DNA from: Neisseria lactamica
GTDB taxonomy: Bacteria; Pseudomonadota; Gammaproteobacteria; Burkholderiales; Neisseriaceae
NCBI RefSeq assembly: GCF_901482445.1
Contig: NZ_LR590477.1
Location: 1,116,001-1,180,000, forward strand
Reading direction: 5' to 3'
DNA: 64,000 nucleotides
Part shown: one piece after another, positions 55,101 through 62,661 of the stretch
How the letters are laid out: each line of letters opens with the position of its first letter
Numbering within the stretch: the stretch's first letter is position 1
Translations under genes and position numbers: made by a program
The notes under the pieces: model-generated
What the model saw: only the letters and a program-made list of their open reading frames with translations
What the model was told of the DNA's origin: nothing
Databases searched by the model: none

Positions 55101-55376
55101 CAGGCTCACGCTGCCGCTGCCGCTCGAATCGGCGGAAGTGGACATATAATCCAAACCTTCCACGCCGTTCATATTCCGCTCGATCACGGAAAGCACGCTG
55201 TCTTCCATTACCTGCGCGGACGCACCCGGATAAGTGGCGTGCAAAGTAATGGTCGGGGCGGCAACAGACGGATATTGCGAAACAGGCAGGCTTTTGATGC
55301 CGAAAATACCCGCCGCAATAATGAAAATCGAAATAACCCACGCGAAAATGGGGCGGTCGATAAAAAATTTAGCCAT
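52173..55376 (-). CDS. mtrD: RND efflux transporter MtrD
   Basis: A 1067-residue HAE1-type inner-membrane pump with 12 helices and two large periplasmic loops. The proton-relay region VLVIGIVVDDAIVVVENVER (about 396-415) carries the paired aspartates, and the fourth-helix region near 930-945 (GLSAKNAILIIEFAKD) carries the conserved lysine. It captures drugs from the periplasm and membrane and passes them to MtrE via MtrC. It starts 11 bases after mtrC. No truncation is seen. Confidence 0.97.
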   Translation of the reverse strand: MAKFFIDRPIFAWVISIFIIAAGIFGIKSLPVSQYPSVAAPTITLHATYPGASAQVMEDSVLSVIERNMNGVEGLDYMSTSADSSGSGSVSLTFTPDTDENLAQVEVQNKLSEVLSTLPATVQQYGVTVSKARSNFLMIVMLSSDVQSTEEMNDYAQRNIVPELQRIEGVGQVRLFGAQRAMRIWVDPKKLQNYNLSFADVGSALSAQNIQISAGSIGSLPAVRGQTVTATVTAQGQLGTAEEFGNVILRANTDGSNVYLKDVARVGLGMEDYSSSTRLNGVNTTGMAVMLSNSGNAMATAKAVKERMAVLGKYFPQGMGWKTPYDTSKFVEISIEKVIHTLIEAMVLVFVVMYLFLQNIRYTLIPTIVVPISLLGGFAFISYMGMSINVLTMFAMVLVIGIVVDDAIVVVENVERIMAAEGLPPKEATKKAMGQISGAVIGITAVLISVFVPLAMFSGATGNIYKQFALTMAASIAFSAFLALTLTPALCATMLKAIPKGHHEEKKGFFGWFNKKFDNWTHGYEGRVAKVLRKTVRMMVVYIGLAVVGVFLFMRLPTSFLPTEDQGFVMVSVQLPAGATKERTDATLEQVTQLAKSIPEIENIITVSGFSFSGSGQNMAMGFAMLKDWDERKTPGSDAVAVAGKLTGMMMGTLKDGFGIAIVPPPIMELGNGSGLTINLQDRNNTGHTALLAKRNELIQKMRTSGLFNPSTVRAGGLEDAPQLKIDINRAAAAAQGVSFADIRTALASALSSSYVSDFPNQGRLQRVMVQADGDARMQPADILNLTVPNKSGIAVPLSTIATVSWENGTEQSVRFNGYPSMELSASPATGVSTGQAMEAVQKMVDELGGGYSLEWGGQSREEAKGGSQTLILYGLAVAAVFLVLAALYESWSIPLAVILVIPLGLIGAAAGVTGRNLFEGLLGSVPSFANDIYFQVGFVTVMGLSAKNAILIIEFAKDLQAQGKSAVEAALEAARLRFRPIIMTSFAFILGVVPLYIAGGASSASQRAIGTTVFWGMLIGTLLSVFLVPLFYVVVRKFFKETAHEHEMAVKHAAEAGITGPDDKQY

Positions 55377-55387
55377 CGATGCCTTCC

Positions 55388-56644
55388 TTATTCCGCTTCA
55401 GAAGCAGGTTTGGCTTCAGATGCCGTCTGAACGCCGGCTTGAGGGGCAGAGGCTTGGTTTTCAGACGGCATCCATTCTTTAGGCGTTACCTTTTTCGCCC
55501 CCGTCATACCGGCGATACTGATGCCTTCCACAACCACCTTGTCCCCGTCCTTCAGACCTGATGTAACAATCCAATTCGCACCCTGCTGTTGGGCGACCGT
55601 TACCTCGCGGGGTTCCATACCGCCTTGGGCGTTCACAATCATCACGGTATCTTTCGTACCGCGCGTTACCGCCTGCTGCGGAACGATGAATGCATTATCC
55701 ACCGCCACTTGATCCATCAGCACGCGCACATACAGGCCAGGCATCAGGATATTCTGATCGTTCGGTACGGCGGCGCGCAGGGTAATCTGACCGGTCGATT
55801 CGTCAACGGTCGGATCGGCAAACAGCAGGCGGCCTTTTTCAGGATAAACCGTGCCGTCGTCAAATTTGATGCCGACCGCAATCGCACCATCCGCCGCCAG
55901 CAGCTTGCCCTCGGCAACCTGTTGGCGCAGTTTCATCACTTCGGATGCAGACTGGGTAACGTTCACATACATCGGATTGGTTTGGCGGATGGTTGCCAGC
56001 ACGGTCGTATCGCCCGCATTTAACAGCGTACCTTCGGAAACTTTGGACTGGCCGATAAAGCCGGAAATCGGCGCGGTAATGCGCGAACGGTTCAGGCTGA
56101 TGCCGGCAGATTTGATCGCCGCCTGCGCCGCTTTAACGCCTGCCTCGGCAGAACGTTTCGCCGTTACCGCAGCATCATACTCTTGTTTACTGATGGCATC
56201 GGCGGCAACCAGCGGTTTGTAACGCGCCAAATCCGCATCCGCTTTGGCAAGCGTTGCCTGTGCCGTTGCCAGTTGCGCGCGCGCGCTTTCCAGACTTGCT
56301 TCATAAGTGGAACTGTCGATCTGATACAGCGGCTGTCCGGCACGGACATAACTGCCTTCTTGGAACAGGCGTTTTTGGATAATGCCGCCAACTTGCGCAC
56401 GGACATCGGCGGTACGCAGCGATTCCAAACGTCCCGGCAACTCGACGGTCAACGCAACGGTTTGCGGATGGACGGTTACGACACCGACGACGGGGGCCGG
56501 TGCTTCCCGACCCGCAGGCTGCCCGCCCTGCGCCGCCTCATCTGCTTTGCCGCAAGATGACAGTGCCAACGCGACAGAGGCAGCCAACGCGACAGAGGCA
56601 GCCAACGCGGCCGCACGCATCGCCTTAGAAGCATAAAAAGCCAT
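55388..56644 (-). CDS. mtrC: Periplasmic adaptor lipoprotein MtrC
   Basis: A 418-residue membrane-fusion protein joining MtrD to MtrE. The lipobox LSSC ends at Cys31, later than usual because the signal peptide contains a duplicated AASVAL unit encoded by an 18-base tandem repeat. The hairpin (LESARAQLATAQATLAKADADLARYKPL, split around residue 120) and beta-barrel regions are intact. The C-terminal tail (PSENQASAPQAGVQTASEAK) is encoded by uptake-sequence copies. Confidence 0.96.
   Translation of the reverse strand: MAFYASKAMRAAALAASVALAASVALALSSCGKADEAAQGGQPAGREAPAPVVGVVTVHPQTVALTVELPGRLESLRTADVRAQVGGIIQKRLFQEGSYVRAGQPLYQIDSSTYEASLESARAQLATAQATLAKADADLARYKPLVAADAISKQEYDAAVTAKRSAEAGVKAAQAAIKSAGISLNRSRITAPISGFIGQSKVSEGTLLNAGDTTVLATIRQTNPMYVNVTQSASEVMKLRQQVAEGKLLAADGAIAVGIKFDDGTVYPEKGRLLFADPTVDESTGQITLRAAVPNDQNILMPGLYVRVLMDQVAVDNAFIVPQQAVTRGTKDTVMIVNAQGGMEPREVTVAQQQGANWIVTSGLKDGDKVVVEGISIAGMTGAKKVTPKEWMPSENQASAPQAGVQTASEAKPASEAE
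56565..56608 (-). repeat. 18-base tandem repeat in the mtrC signal peptide
   Basis: GCCAACGCGACAGAGGCA (plus-strand reading) occurs at 56565-56582 and 56583-56600, with a partial third copy. It encodes AASVAL twice and keeps the frame. Confidence 0.88.
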
Positions 56645-56810
56645 TATTTATCCTATCTGTATGATTTTATTAAATGATTTTAGATTTAACAGAAATTCCC
56701 GTTTCAAAATACAAAACCGCCTGCTTCGGCATCCCTGTATTCAAACGGGTTGCAAAGCAGGTGGATTCGGCACTTCGGCACTGGGAAACTGTCTCAATTT
56801 CAGGGGTGTT

Positions 56811-56839
56811 ATTATACATACACGATTGCACGGATACAA
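56811..56839 (-). promoter_or_regulatory. mtrCDE promoter
   Basis: On the minus strand TTGTAT (56839-56834) and TATAAT (56816-56811) are 17 bases apart. Position and overlap with the mtrR promoter match the known gonococcal arrangement. Confidence 0.75.
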
Positions 56840-56854
56840 AGTCTTTTTTATAAT
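56826..56854 (+). promoter_or_regulatory. mtrR promoter
   Basis: TTGCAC (56826-56831) and TATAAT (56849-56854) are exactly 17 bases apart. The spacer contains ACAAAGTCTTTTTT, a one-mismatch form of the 13-base inverted repeat AAAAAGTCTTTTT known in gonococci. MtrR is expected to bind here. Confidence 0.8.
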
Positions 56855-56891
56855 CCCAACCGTCAAACCGCGCCGGAACGAAACCGCCATT

Positions 56892-57524
56892 ATGAGAAAA
56901 ACCAAAACCGAAGCCTTAAAAACCAAAGAACATCTGATGCTTGCCGCCTTGGAAACCTTTTACCGCAAAGGGATTGCGCGCACCTCGCTCAACGAAATCG
57001 CCCAAGCCGCCGGCGTAACGCGCGGCGCGCTCTATTGGCATTTCAAAAATAAAGAAGACTTGTTCGACGCGCTGTTCCAACGTATCTGCGACGACATCGA
57101 AAACTGCATCGCGCAAGATGCCGCAAATGCCGAAGGAGAATCTTGGACGGTATTCCGCCACACGCTGCTGCACTTTTTCGAGCGGCTGCAAAGCAACGAC
57201 ATCCACTACAAATTCCACAACATCCTGTTTTTAAAATGCGAACACACGGAGCAAAACGCCGCCGTTATCGCCATTGCCCGCAAGCATCAGGCAATCTGGC
57301 GCGAAAAAATTACCGCCGTTTTGACCGAAGCGGTGGAAAATCAGGATTTGGCAGACGATTTGGACAAGGAAACGGCGGTCATCTTCATCAAATCGACGTT
57401 GGACGGGCTGATTTGGCGTTGGCTCTCTTCCGGAGAAAATTTCGATTTGGGCAAAACCGCCCCGCGCATCATCGAAATTATGATGGACAACTTGGAAAAC
57501 CATCCCAACCTGCGCCGGAAATAA
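56892..57524 (+). CDS. mtrR: TetR-family repressor of mtrCDE
   Basis: A 210-residue repressor: N-terminal helix-turn-helix (TSLNEIAQAAGVTRGALYWH, 31-50) and a ligand-binding C-terminal domain. Ala39 and Gly45, often changed in drug-resistant gonococci, are wild type. It is divergent from mtrC with overlapping promoters. The frame is open 77 codons upstream, but ATG 56892 (MRKTKTEALKTKEH) is the established start. Confidence 0.96.
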   Translation: MRKTKTEALKTKEHLMLAALETFYRKGIARTSLNEIAQAAGVTRGALYWHFKNKEDLFDALFQRICDDIENCIAQDAANAEGESWTVFRHTLLHFFERLQSNDIHYKFHNILFLKCEHTEQNAAVIAIARKHQAIWREKITAVLTEAVENQDLADDLDKETAVIFIKSTLDGLIWRWLSSGENFDLGKTAPRIIEIMMDNLENHPNLRRK

Positions 57525-57538
57525 TCAAGCCTTGGTAA

Positions 57539-57581
57539 AAATGCCGTCTGAAAACCTTTTTGCTGTTTTCAGACGGCATTT
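57539..57581. terminator. Bidirectional terminator between mtrR and recC
   Basis: AAATGCCGTCTGAAAAC and its inverted copy lie between convergent genes. Confidence 0.8.
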
Positions 57582-57595
57582 GCCTTTCCATCCCG

Positions 57596-60500
57596 TCAGG
57601 CTTCTCCGGCTCCTTCCCTTTTTTCCGCTGCGGCAAGCGTGTCGGCAAGCAGGCGGACGAGGTTTTCAAACAGGGGCTGTTCGAGCGGGTTTTGGCTTGC
57701 GTTGCCGAACACGAGGGCGACTTCGGTATAGTCTTTCTGCCCTTTGCTGACTTTGTTGCCGTGGTAGGCGGTTTGGGCTTTTTTCAGGGCAGCTTCCCAA
57801 TCTTGTTTTTGGGCAAACGCTTCGGCGGCGGCAAGCGAGGTTTTGGCAAAAAACGGCAGCGGGCGGTTTTGCCCGATATTGAAAAATGCCATCCATTCCG
57901 ACAATAGCTGCAATGCCCTGTCTTGCGCGATTTCCGCCAATATTTCGGTTTCTCCGGATTGGACGATAAAGGTTTGCCGCGTTTCGGCTTCAGACGGCAT
58001 AACGGCGCAAAATATCAGGTGTTCCAGCAGAAAAGCGATACGTTGCGGCGCATTGGGTTTGCCGTAGTCGTAAAACACTTGTCCGCATTGGTATAAATTG
58101 CTCAAACTGCCTTTCAGGATTTGTCCGTCCAACGGTATGGCGTATGAAAGCGGTGGCAGTTTGGGGCTGTTTAAAACCGCCGTGTCGATTTGTTTGGCAG
58201 CGGTTTGGAAGTCCTGCTGCCAAAGTCTGCCCAACTCTCCCGACGGCAGCAGGCTTTCCGCAACGATGCGGGCGGCGGTTTGGGAAAAATCTTGTCCTTC
58301 GCGCCGTGCTTCGATGTAGGCTTCGGCGATTTGATCGGCGTGTTGCGGCTCGAAGGGTTCGGCAGGCTCCCAAGCTTCGCCGATATGGGGTTCGCTCCAC
58401 GCAAGCTGCTGCTGAAGCCATACTTTGACGGGATTGCGCCAGAAGCGGATAAATTCGTCCTGTCCGATTTCGGCAACGGGTTCGGCGTTTTCTACGGATT
58501 GGTCGAAAAAGGGTTGTGGCGGTTCGGGCGTTTGTCCGAGCGCGGCGGCGTAGTCGGTACGCGTGCCGAATATGCCGTCTGAACGTCCGCCTTCTTGGAA
58601 ATATCGGCGCGAGAAGGCTTGCAGCGGATGCTGTTCTATCCAATTTTGTGCAAGTTGGCGGCTACCGATGCCCGCCATAGCGGCAACGGTATCGATGAGT
58701 TCGCCCAACAGCGAAGACGGGGCAAGCTCTTCGTCTTTGCGGATATCGCGCCCGATGTAGGACAGGTAGAGGATCTCGCGCGCGCTGATGAGGGCTTCGA
58801 GGAACAGGTAGCGGTCGTCGTCGCGGCGGGCGCGGTCGCCTTTGGCAGGATGTTTGGCAATCAGGTCGAATACGGCGGCTTTGGTATTGCGGGGAAAATC
58901 TCCGTCGTTCAAACCCAGCAGGCAGATGACTTTAAAAGGCAGGCTCCGCATCGGCACCATACTGCAAAAGGTGATGCCGCCGCGTAAAAAGCCTGCTTCG
59001 CTTTCGCTGTCGAGGAAGCGGCGGATGTGGCGGATGACGGTGTGCGGCGGCAACTGTCCGACGAACCCAGCCAGAGTACTCTCTTCCTGCCATTTGACCC
59101 ATTCGTTTTCGAGGTTTTGGACTGCCTTTTGGTCATCGGCCCCGGTTTGGAACAATATTTCAAGCAAATCCCGGCAACGCGCCACCCATTCGCCGACCGT
59201 CGCGGGCTGCCGCCATATCCGGGCAATATCCGACAGGGTCTCGATAAAGGCGGCAAAACGTCCGAACAGGTCGGTTTGGTTCACGTCGGCATACCACGCG
59301 CTGACATCCTGCCACATCGGATTGCCGCCTTCGGGCAGCATCCAGCCCAATATCATGCGTTCTACCGCCTGCTTCCAGGTGAACAGCCGATCCGTGCCGC
59401 CGCGCATTTCTCCGTCCAAACCCCAGTGAACGTTCAAATCGGCAACCATATCGTGCAAAAGCGGCAAATCGTCCTCAGTCAGTCCGAAACGGCGCAACAC
59501 GGGGGCGGTTTCCAAAAGCGCGAGCACTTTATCGACTTCAAATCGGCTTTCCAACAAGTCGAACAGGCATTCCAATGCATAAAAAAACGGTTGTCGGCGG
59601 CTGATTTTCACGTCCGAAACGGAATACGGCAATGCCTGCGCGCCGGGCTGCGCCTGTCCGAACACGGCTTCGATAAAAGGCGTATAGGGTTCGATATTCG
59701 GGGTTAATACGGCGATGTCGTGCGGCTGCCAATCGGGATGTTCATGCAGAATTTTCAACAGCTTGTCTTTGAGTATCTGCAATTCGCGCAAAGGGCTGTG
59801 TGCGGAGACGATGCGTATCGAGCCGTCGCCCGTGTTGACGCTTCCCGCCGTTTCAGACGGCATTTTCAGGTTTTGAATATCGGTTTGCAGGGCGTGCAAA
59901 AGCGTATCGCGCCCGCCTTCTTCAAATACCGGCGTTTCTTCTTCTATTTCCATTTCGTTCAAAAAGTCGAAAAAGTCGCGCCCCTGCTTGCCCAATGAAG
60001 CGAGCAGCGGATGCCCCGCCTGAGTCAAATCGGGATCGCCGCCGCCTTTGAGGATTTGCGCCGCTTCGATGACGTTGCCCCAATACATCCCGCTCGGATT
60101 GAGTGCGAACACGAACACATCGCAATGTTCGGACAGCTTGTGCAAAAGCTGCAGATACATCGGCGCCATCGTGGAAATGCCGAACACGAAATAACGCTCG
60201 GGCAGCTTATCACTGCTCAAAGACTCCAACAGCTTTTCCCACAACGCGACACGGTGCGGCGCGCTCTGCCTGCCGTCGTCGAGGTAACGCCACAGTTTGG
60301 ACTGCCAGATTTCGTCGTCGCCCAAACCGATCAGCCTGCCCTGCTGCCAAGCGTCTATCCACTGAGGACGGTACACGAGGTATTGGTCGAATATGTCCGC
60401 AAGCTGTCCCGCAAGCTGATAATCCGCCGATTCGCCGCTGCCCAGATAGTCTTGCAGCACATTCCTCACATCTTCAAATTCTGCCGTATTCCGGAATGCC

Positions 60501-60805
60501 TCGCTGCGGAACAAATCCAGCAGCCGCCAGCGTATCACTTCGGGCGCAAACGGGCTGAGTTCCGGAATACCGGGAATCAGTTTTTTCATCAGCTTCCACG
60601 TCAGGCCGGCGGGCAGGCTGAACGACAAATTCGCCGCCACGCCCAAATCGCGGGCGAGGCAGGTATTGAGGTAGCGGCGCATCCCCTGACTCTGCACAAT
60701 AATCTGTTCGGGCTGTAAAGCCGATTTCAGCGGTTTGACTTTTTGAATGCGGGCAAACAGTGCCGCCAGCGTTTCAAGACGGTTGGATTGATACAAATAA
60801 AACAT
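57596..60805 (-). CDS. recC: Exodeoxyribonuclease V subunit RecC
   Basis: A 1069-residue subunit of RecBCD, the helicase-nuclease for double-strand-break repair; RecC recognises Chi-like sites. The N-terminus FYLYQSNRLETLAALF and SQGMRRYLNTCLARDLG (about 39-55) are family signatures, and GLNDGDFPRN follows in the helicase-like region. It is intact and of normal length. recB and recD are not in the window, as Neisseria does not keep these genes together. Confidence 0.93.
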   Translation of the reverse strand: MFYLYQSNRLETLAALFARIQKVKPLKSALQPEQIIVQSQGMRRYLNTCLARDLGVAANLSFSLPAGLTWKLMKKLIPGIPELSPFAPEVIRWRLLDLFRSEAFRNTAEFEDVRNVLQDYLGSGESADYQLAGQLADIFDQYLVYRPQWIDAWQQGRLIGLGDDEIWQSKLWRYLDDGRQSAPHRVALWEKLLESLSSDKLPERYFVFGISTMAPMYLQLLHKLSEHCDVFVFALNPSGMYWGNVIEAAQILKGGGDPDLTQAGHPLLASLGKQGRDFFDFLNEMEIEEETPVFEEGGRDTLLHALQTDIQNLKMPSETAGSVNTGDGSIRIVSAHSPLRELQILKDKLLKILHEHPDWQPHDIAVLTPNIEPYTPFIEAVFGQAQPGAQALPYSVSDVKISRRQPFFYALECLFDLLESRFEVDKVLALLETAPVLRRFGLTEDDLPLLHDMVADLNVHWGLDGEMRGGTDRLFTWKQAVERMILGWMLPEGGNPMWQDVSAWYADVNQTDLFGRFAAFIETLSDIARIWRQPATVGEWVARCRDLLEILFQTGADDQKAVQNLENEWVKWQEESTLAGFVGQLPPHTVIRHIRRFLDSESEAGFLRGGITFCSMVPMRSLPFKVICLLGLNDGDFPRNTKAAVFDLIAKHPAKGDRARRDDDRYLFLEALISAREILYLSYIGRDIRKDEELAPSSLLGELIDTVAAMAGIGSRQLAQNWIEQHPLQAFSRRYFQEGGRSDGIFGTRTDYAAALGQTPEPPQPFFDQSVENAEPVAEIGQDEFIRFWRNPVKVWLQQQLAWSEPHIGEAWEPAEPFEPQHADQIAEAYIEARREGQDFSQTAARIVAESLLPSGELGRLWQQDFQTAAKQIDTAVLNSPKLPPLSYAIPLDGQILKGSLSNLYQCGQVFYDYGKPNAPQRIAFLLEHLIFCAVMPSEAETRQTFIVQSGETEILAEIAQDRALQLLSEWMAFFNIGQNRPLPFFAKTSLAAAEAFAQKQDWEAALKKAQTAYHGNKVSKGQKDYTEVALVFGNASQNPLEQPLFENLVRLLADTLAAAEKREGAGEA

Positions 60806-60875
60806 GATTTCAAACAGAAGCTGTGGTCAAGTATTCGGGATTATATAGCCTTTCCCCCGCCCGCCTTCAAACAAA

Positions 60876-60902
60876 ATGCCGTCTGAACGCTTCAGACGGC
60901 AT
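60876..60902 (-). terminator. Terminator after the PepSY gene
   Basis: ATGCCGTCTGAA and its inverted copy are nearly adjacent, between the PepSY stop codon and recC. Confidence 0.7.
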
Positions 60903-60906
60903 CGGG

Positions 60907-62316
60907 TCATTTAAACCATCTCCTCAAAACAGGAATCCGCGACAGCAGCAAGGTATCCAGCAGCCAAATCACGGCAATGGCAAGCAGTGCGGTCGGGAAG
61001 AGCAATGCGATTGCCAATAGCGGCAATGCCATTGCCCACCAGACAGGCAGTTTGATTTTTTGCGCCGGCGGTACAATGCCCACCGCTCCGGTCGGACGGC
61101 GTTTCCACCACATCACGCAGCCGCTGATACCGATAAAAATGACGGCAAGGCAGAACAAAACGTTCGCCAACACGCTCCACCAGCCCAAAGTACCCATATG
61201 CAGCGCAATGCTTGCCGCCATAAATTTGCCGAACGGGTTGTAATCGTCAAAGCGGATGTCGGCAAGGATTTTGCCGCTGTACTGGTCGATATGCACCGTG
61301 CGGTCGGCAAACGGACTGATCATATCGTAACTCATAGAATCCTGAGACAAAGTCCACACTCCGTCCTCGCCTTTGGGCAAATTCAGCTGATAACGCCCTT
61401 TGAAACCGATTTCCCGCGCGAAACGGTCGACAGTTTCCAAAGTCATCGGCTCGCTGGGGTTAATGCCGTTTTCACCCGCAGTCGTCCCTGAGACAGGCAT
61501 AGGCGTAAGCTCCAAAATCCACGGCACTTCTTTAACCTTGCCGTCATTCAATACCTCGCCGTGGGTCGGCACGACTGAAACAGGGTTCGGTTCGACACCC
61601 CATTTGCCGGCCGGGAACTGACTCCAAGCCTGCACGAACTTGCCGCCCCAAATACCTGCCCAAGCAATTCCGGACAGACAGAACAACAGCAAAATCAACG
61701 ACACCCAAGTTCCAAACGCGCCGTGCAGATTCCGCCACCAAGAACGCGCCCTACCTTTTGGCGGCAGCAGCATCGCCTTGATGCCGCGCCGTTTCACCCA
61801 CCAAAGGTACAAACCACTGATTATCATGATAATCGTCAGCGATGCAGCCGTTTCCAGAAGATAATCGCCTGCCGCGCCGAGCATCATATCGCTGTGGATT
61901 TCATCCATCGTGTGATACCAACCCTGATTGCGCGGCATGGTGTTGACCACTTGTGCCGTATAAGGATCGACCGCGACCATCGTTGCCTTGCCCTCATTGT
62001 TGACACGGAACACGGCAACCATATCATCGGCACGCGGTGCAATATATTGGACGACGGACGAAGTCTCCGGATTAACGGCACTGCGTGCCGCTTCTGCCTG
62101 AACAGAGAGGGGCTGCACCACTGCCTGAGGGGTGATATGAATACGCTCGCCCTCCTTGCCGGTAATATTGGCAAACAACAGCATACCCAAACCTGTAACG
62201 GCAAGCAGGGTCAAGAAGGGCATAACCAACAAACCGGCATAAAAATGCCACCTCCAAACGGTCAGATAACGCCGGTTGGTCTGATTGCCGGCTTCAGTTT
62301 TGATTTGTGTATCCAT
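60907..62316 (-). CDS. PepSY-associated transmembrane protein (PiuB-like)
   Basis: A 469-residue inner-membrane protein with about four main helices (about 22-45, 160-180, 205-230, 400-420) and a final pair at the C-terminus, separated by PepSY-type periplasmic regions. The N-terminal RWHFYAGLLVMPFL and LHGAFGTWVSL histidines are typical of this family, often linked to iron-siderophore reduction or uptake. ATG 62316 (MDTQIKTEAG) is chosen over a start 11 codons earlier. The substrate is unknown. Confidence 0.85.
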   Translation of the reverse strand: MDTQIKTEAGNQTNRRYLTVWRWHFYAGLLVMPFLTLLAVTGLGMLLFANITGKEGERIHITPQAVVQPLSVQAEAARSAVNPETSSVVQYIAPRADDMVAVFRVNNEGKATMVAVDPYTAQVVNTMPRNQGWYHTMDEIHSDMMLGAAGDYLLETAASLTIIMIISGLYLWWVKRRGIKAMLLPPKGRARSWWRNLHGAFGTWVSLILLLFCLSGIAWAGIWGGKFVQAWSQFPAGKWGVEPNPVSVVPTHGEVLNDGKVKEVPWILELTPMPVSGTTAGENGINPSEPMTLETVDRFAREIGFKGRYQLNLPKGEDGVWTLSQDSMSYDMISPFADRTVHIDQYSGKILADIRFDDYNPFGKFMAASIALHMGTLGWWSVLANVLFCLAVIFIGISGCVMWWKRRPTGAVGIVPPAQKIKLPVWWAMALPLLAIALLFPTALLAIAVIWLLDTLLLSRIPVLRRWFK

Positions 62317-62367
62317 TAATCGTCCTTTTGAAAATAGGGCTGTTGTCAATGTGCGCGATTATAAACA

Positions 62368-62386
62368 ATAAAGACTAATTCTTTAT
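62368..62386. promoter_or_regulatory. Perfect inverted repeat upstream of the PepSY gene
   Basis: ATAAAGA-CTAAT-TCTTTAT lies 52 bases before the PepSY start codon, in an AT-rich promoter region. It is not a good Fur box; the regulator is unknown. Confidence 0.4.
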
Positions 62387-62595
62387 GACTAAAATCAATA
62401 TTTTTTGCAACATATGAAAAAAGATTCAATTTTGAAGAAACAAATCCATATGCCGTCTGAAAGCATCAAACAATGCTGTCCGACACCCAACTGCACCATT
62501 CTTTAAACCATACAAAAATATCAGTCGGTCTGCCCGCTTAAGCATCAAAATCCACACTTTCAGACGGCATAAATCAAAAACAGGATTTCCGTTCA
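62387..62595. other. Remainder of the PepSY-ccoP gap
   Basis: Two uptake sequences in opposite orientations lie about 110 bases apart (near 62451 and 62560). No gene or RNA is seen. Confidence 0.5.
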
Positions 62596-62631
62596 AAATA
62601 AAAAATCCGGATTCGATACCGAACCCGGATT
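62596..62631 (-). terminator. Intrinsic terminator after ccoP
   Basis: On the minus strand AATCCGG pairs with CCGGATT across a 14-base loop and is followed by a T-rich run. Unlike the other terminators here it contains no uptake sequence. Confidence 0.8.
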
Positions 62632-62661
62632 CCTACATCCGACAAAGTCGGGAAACAGAGA

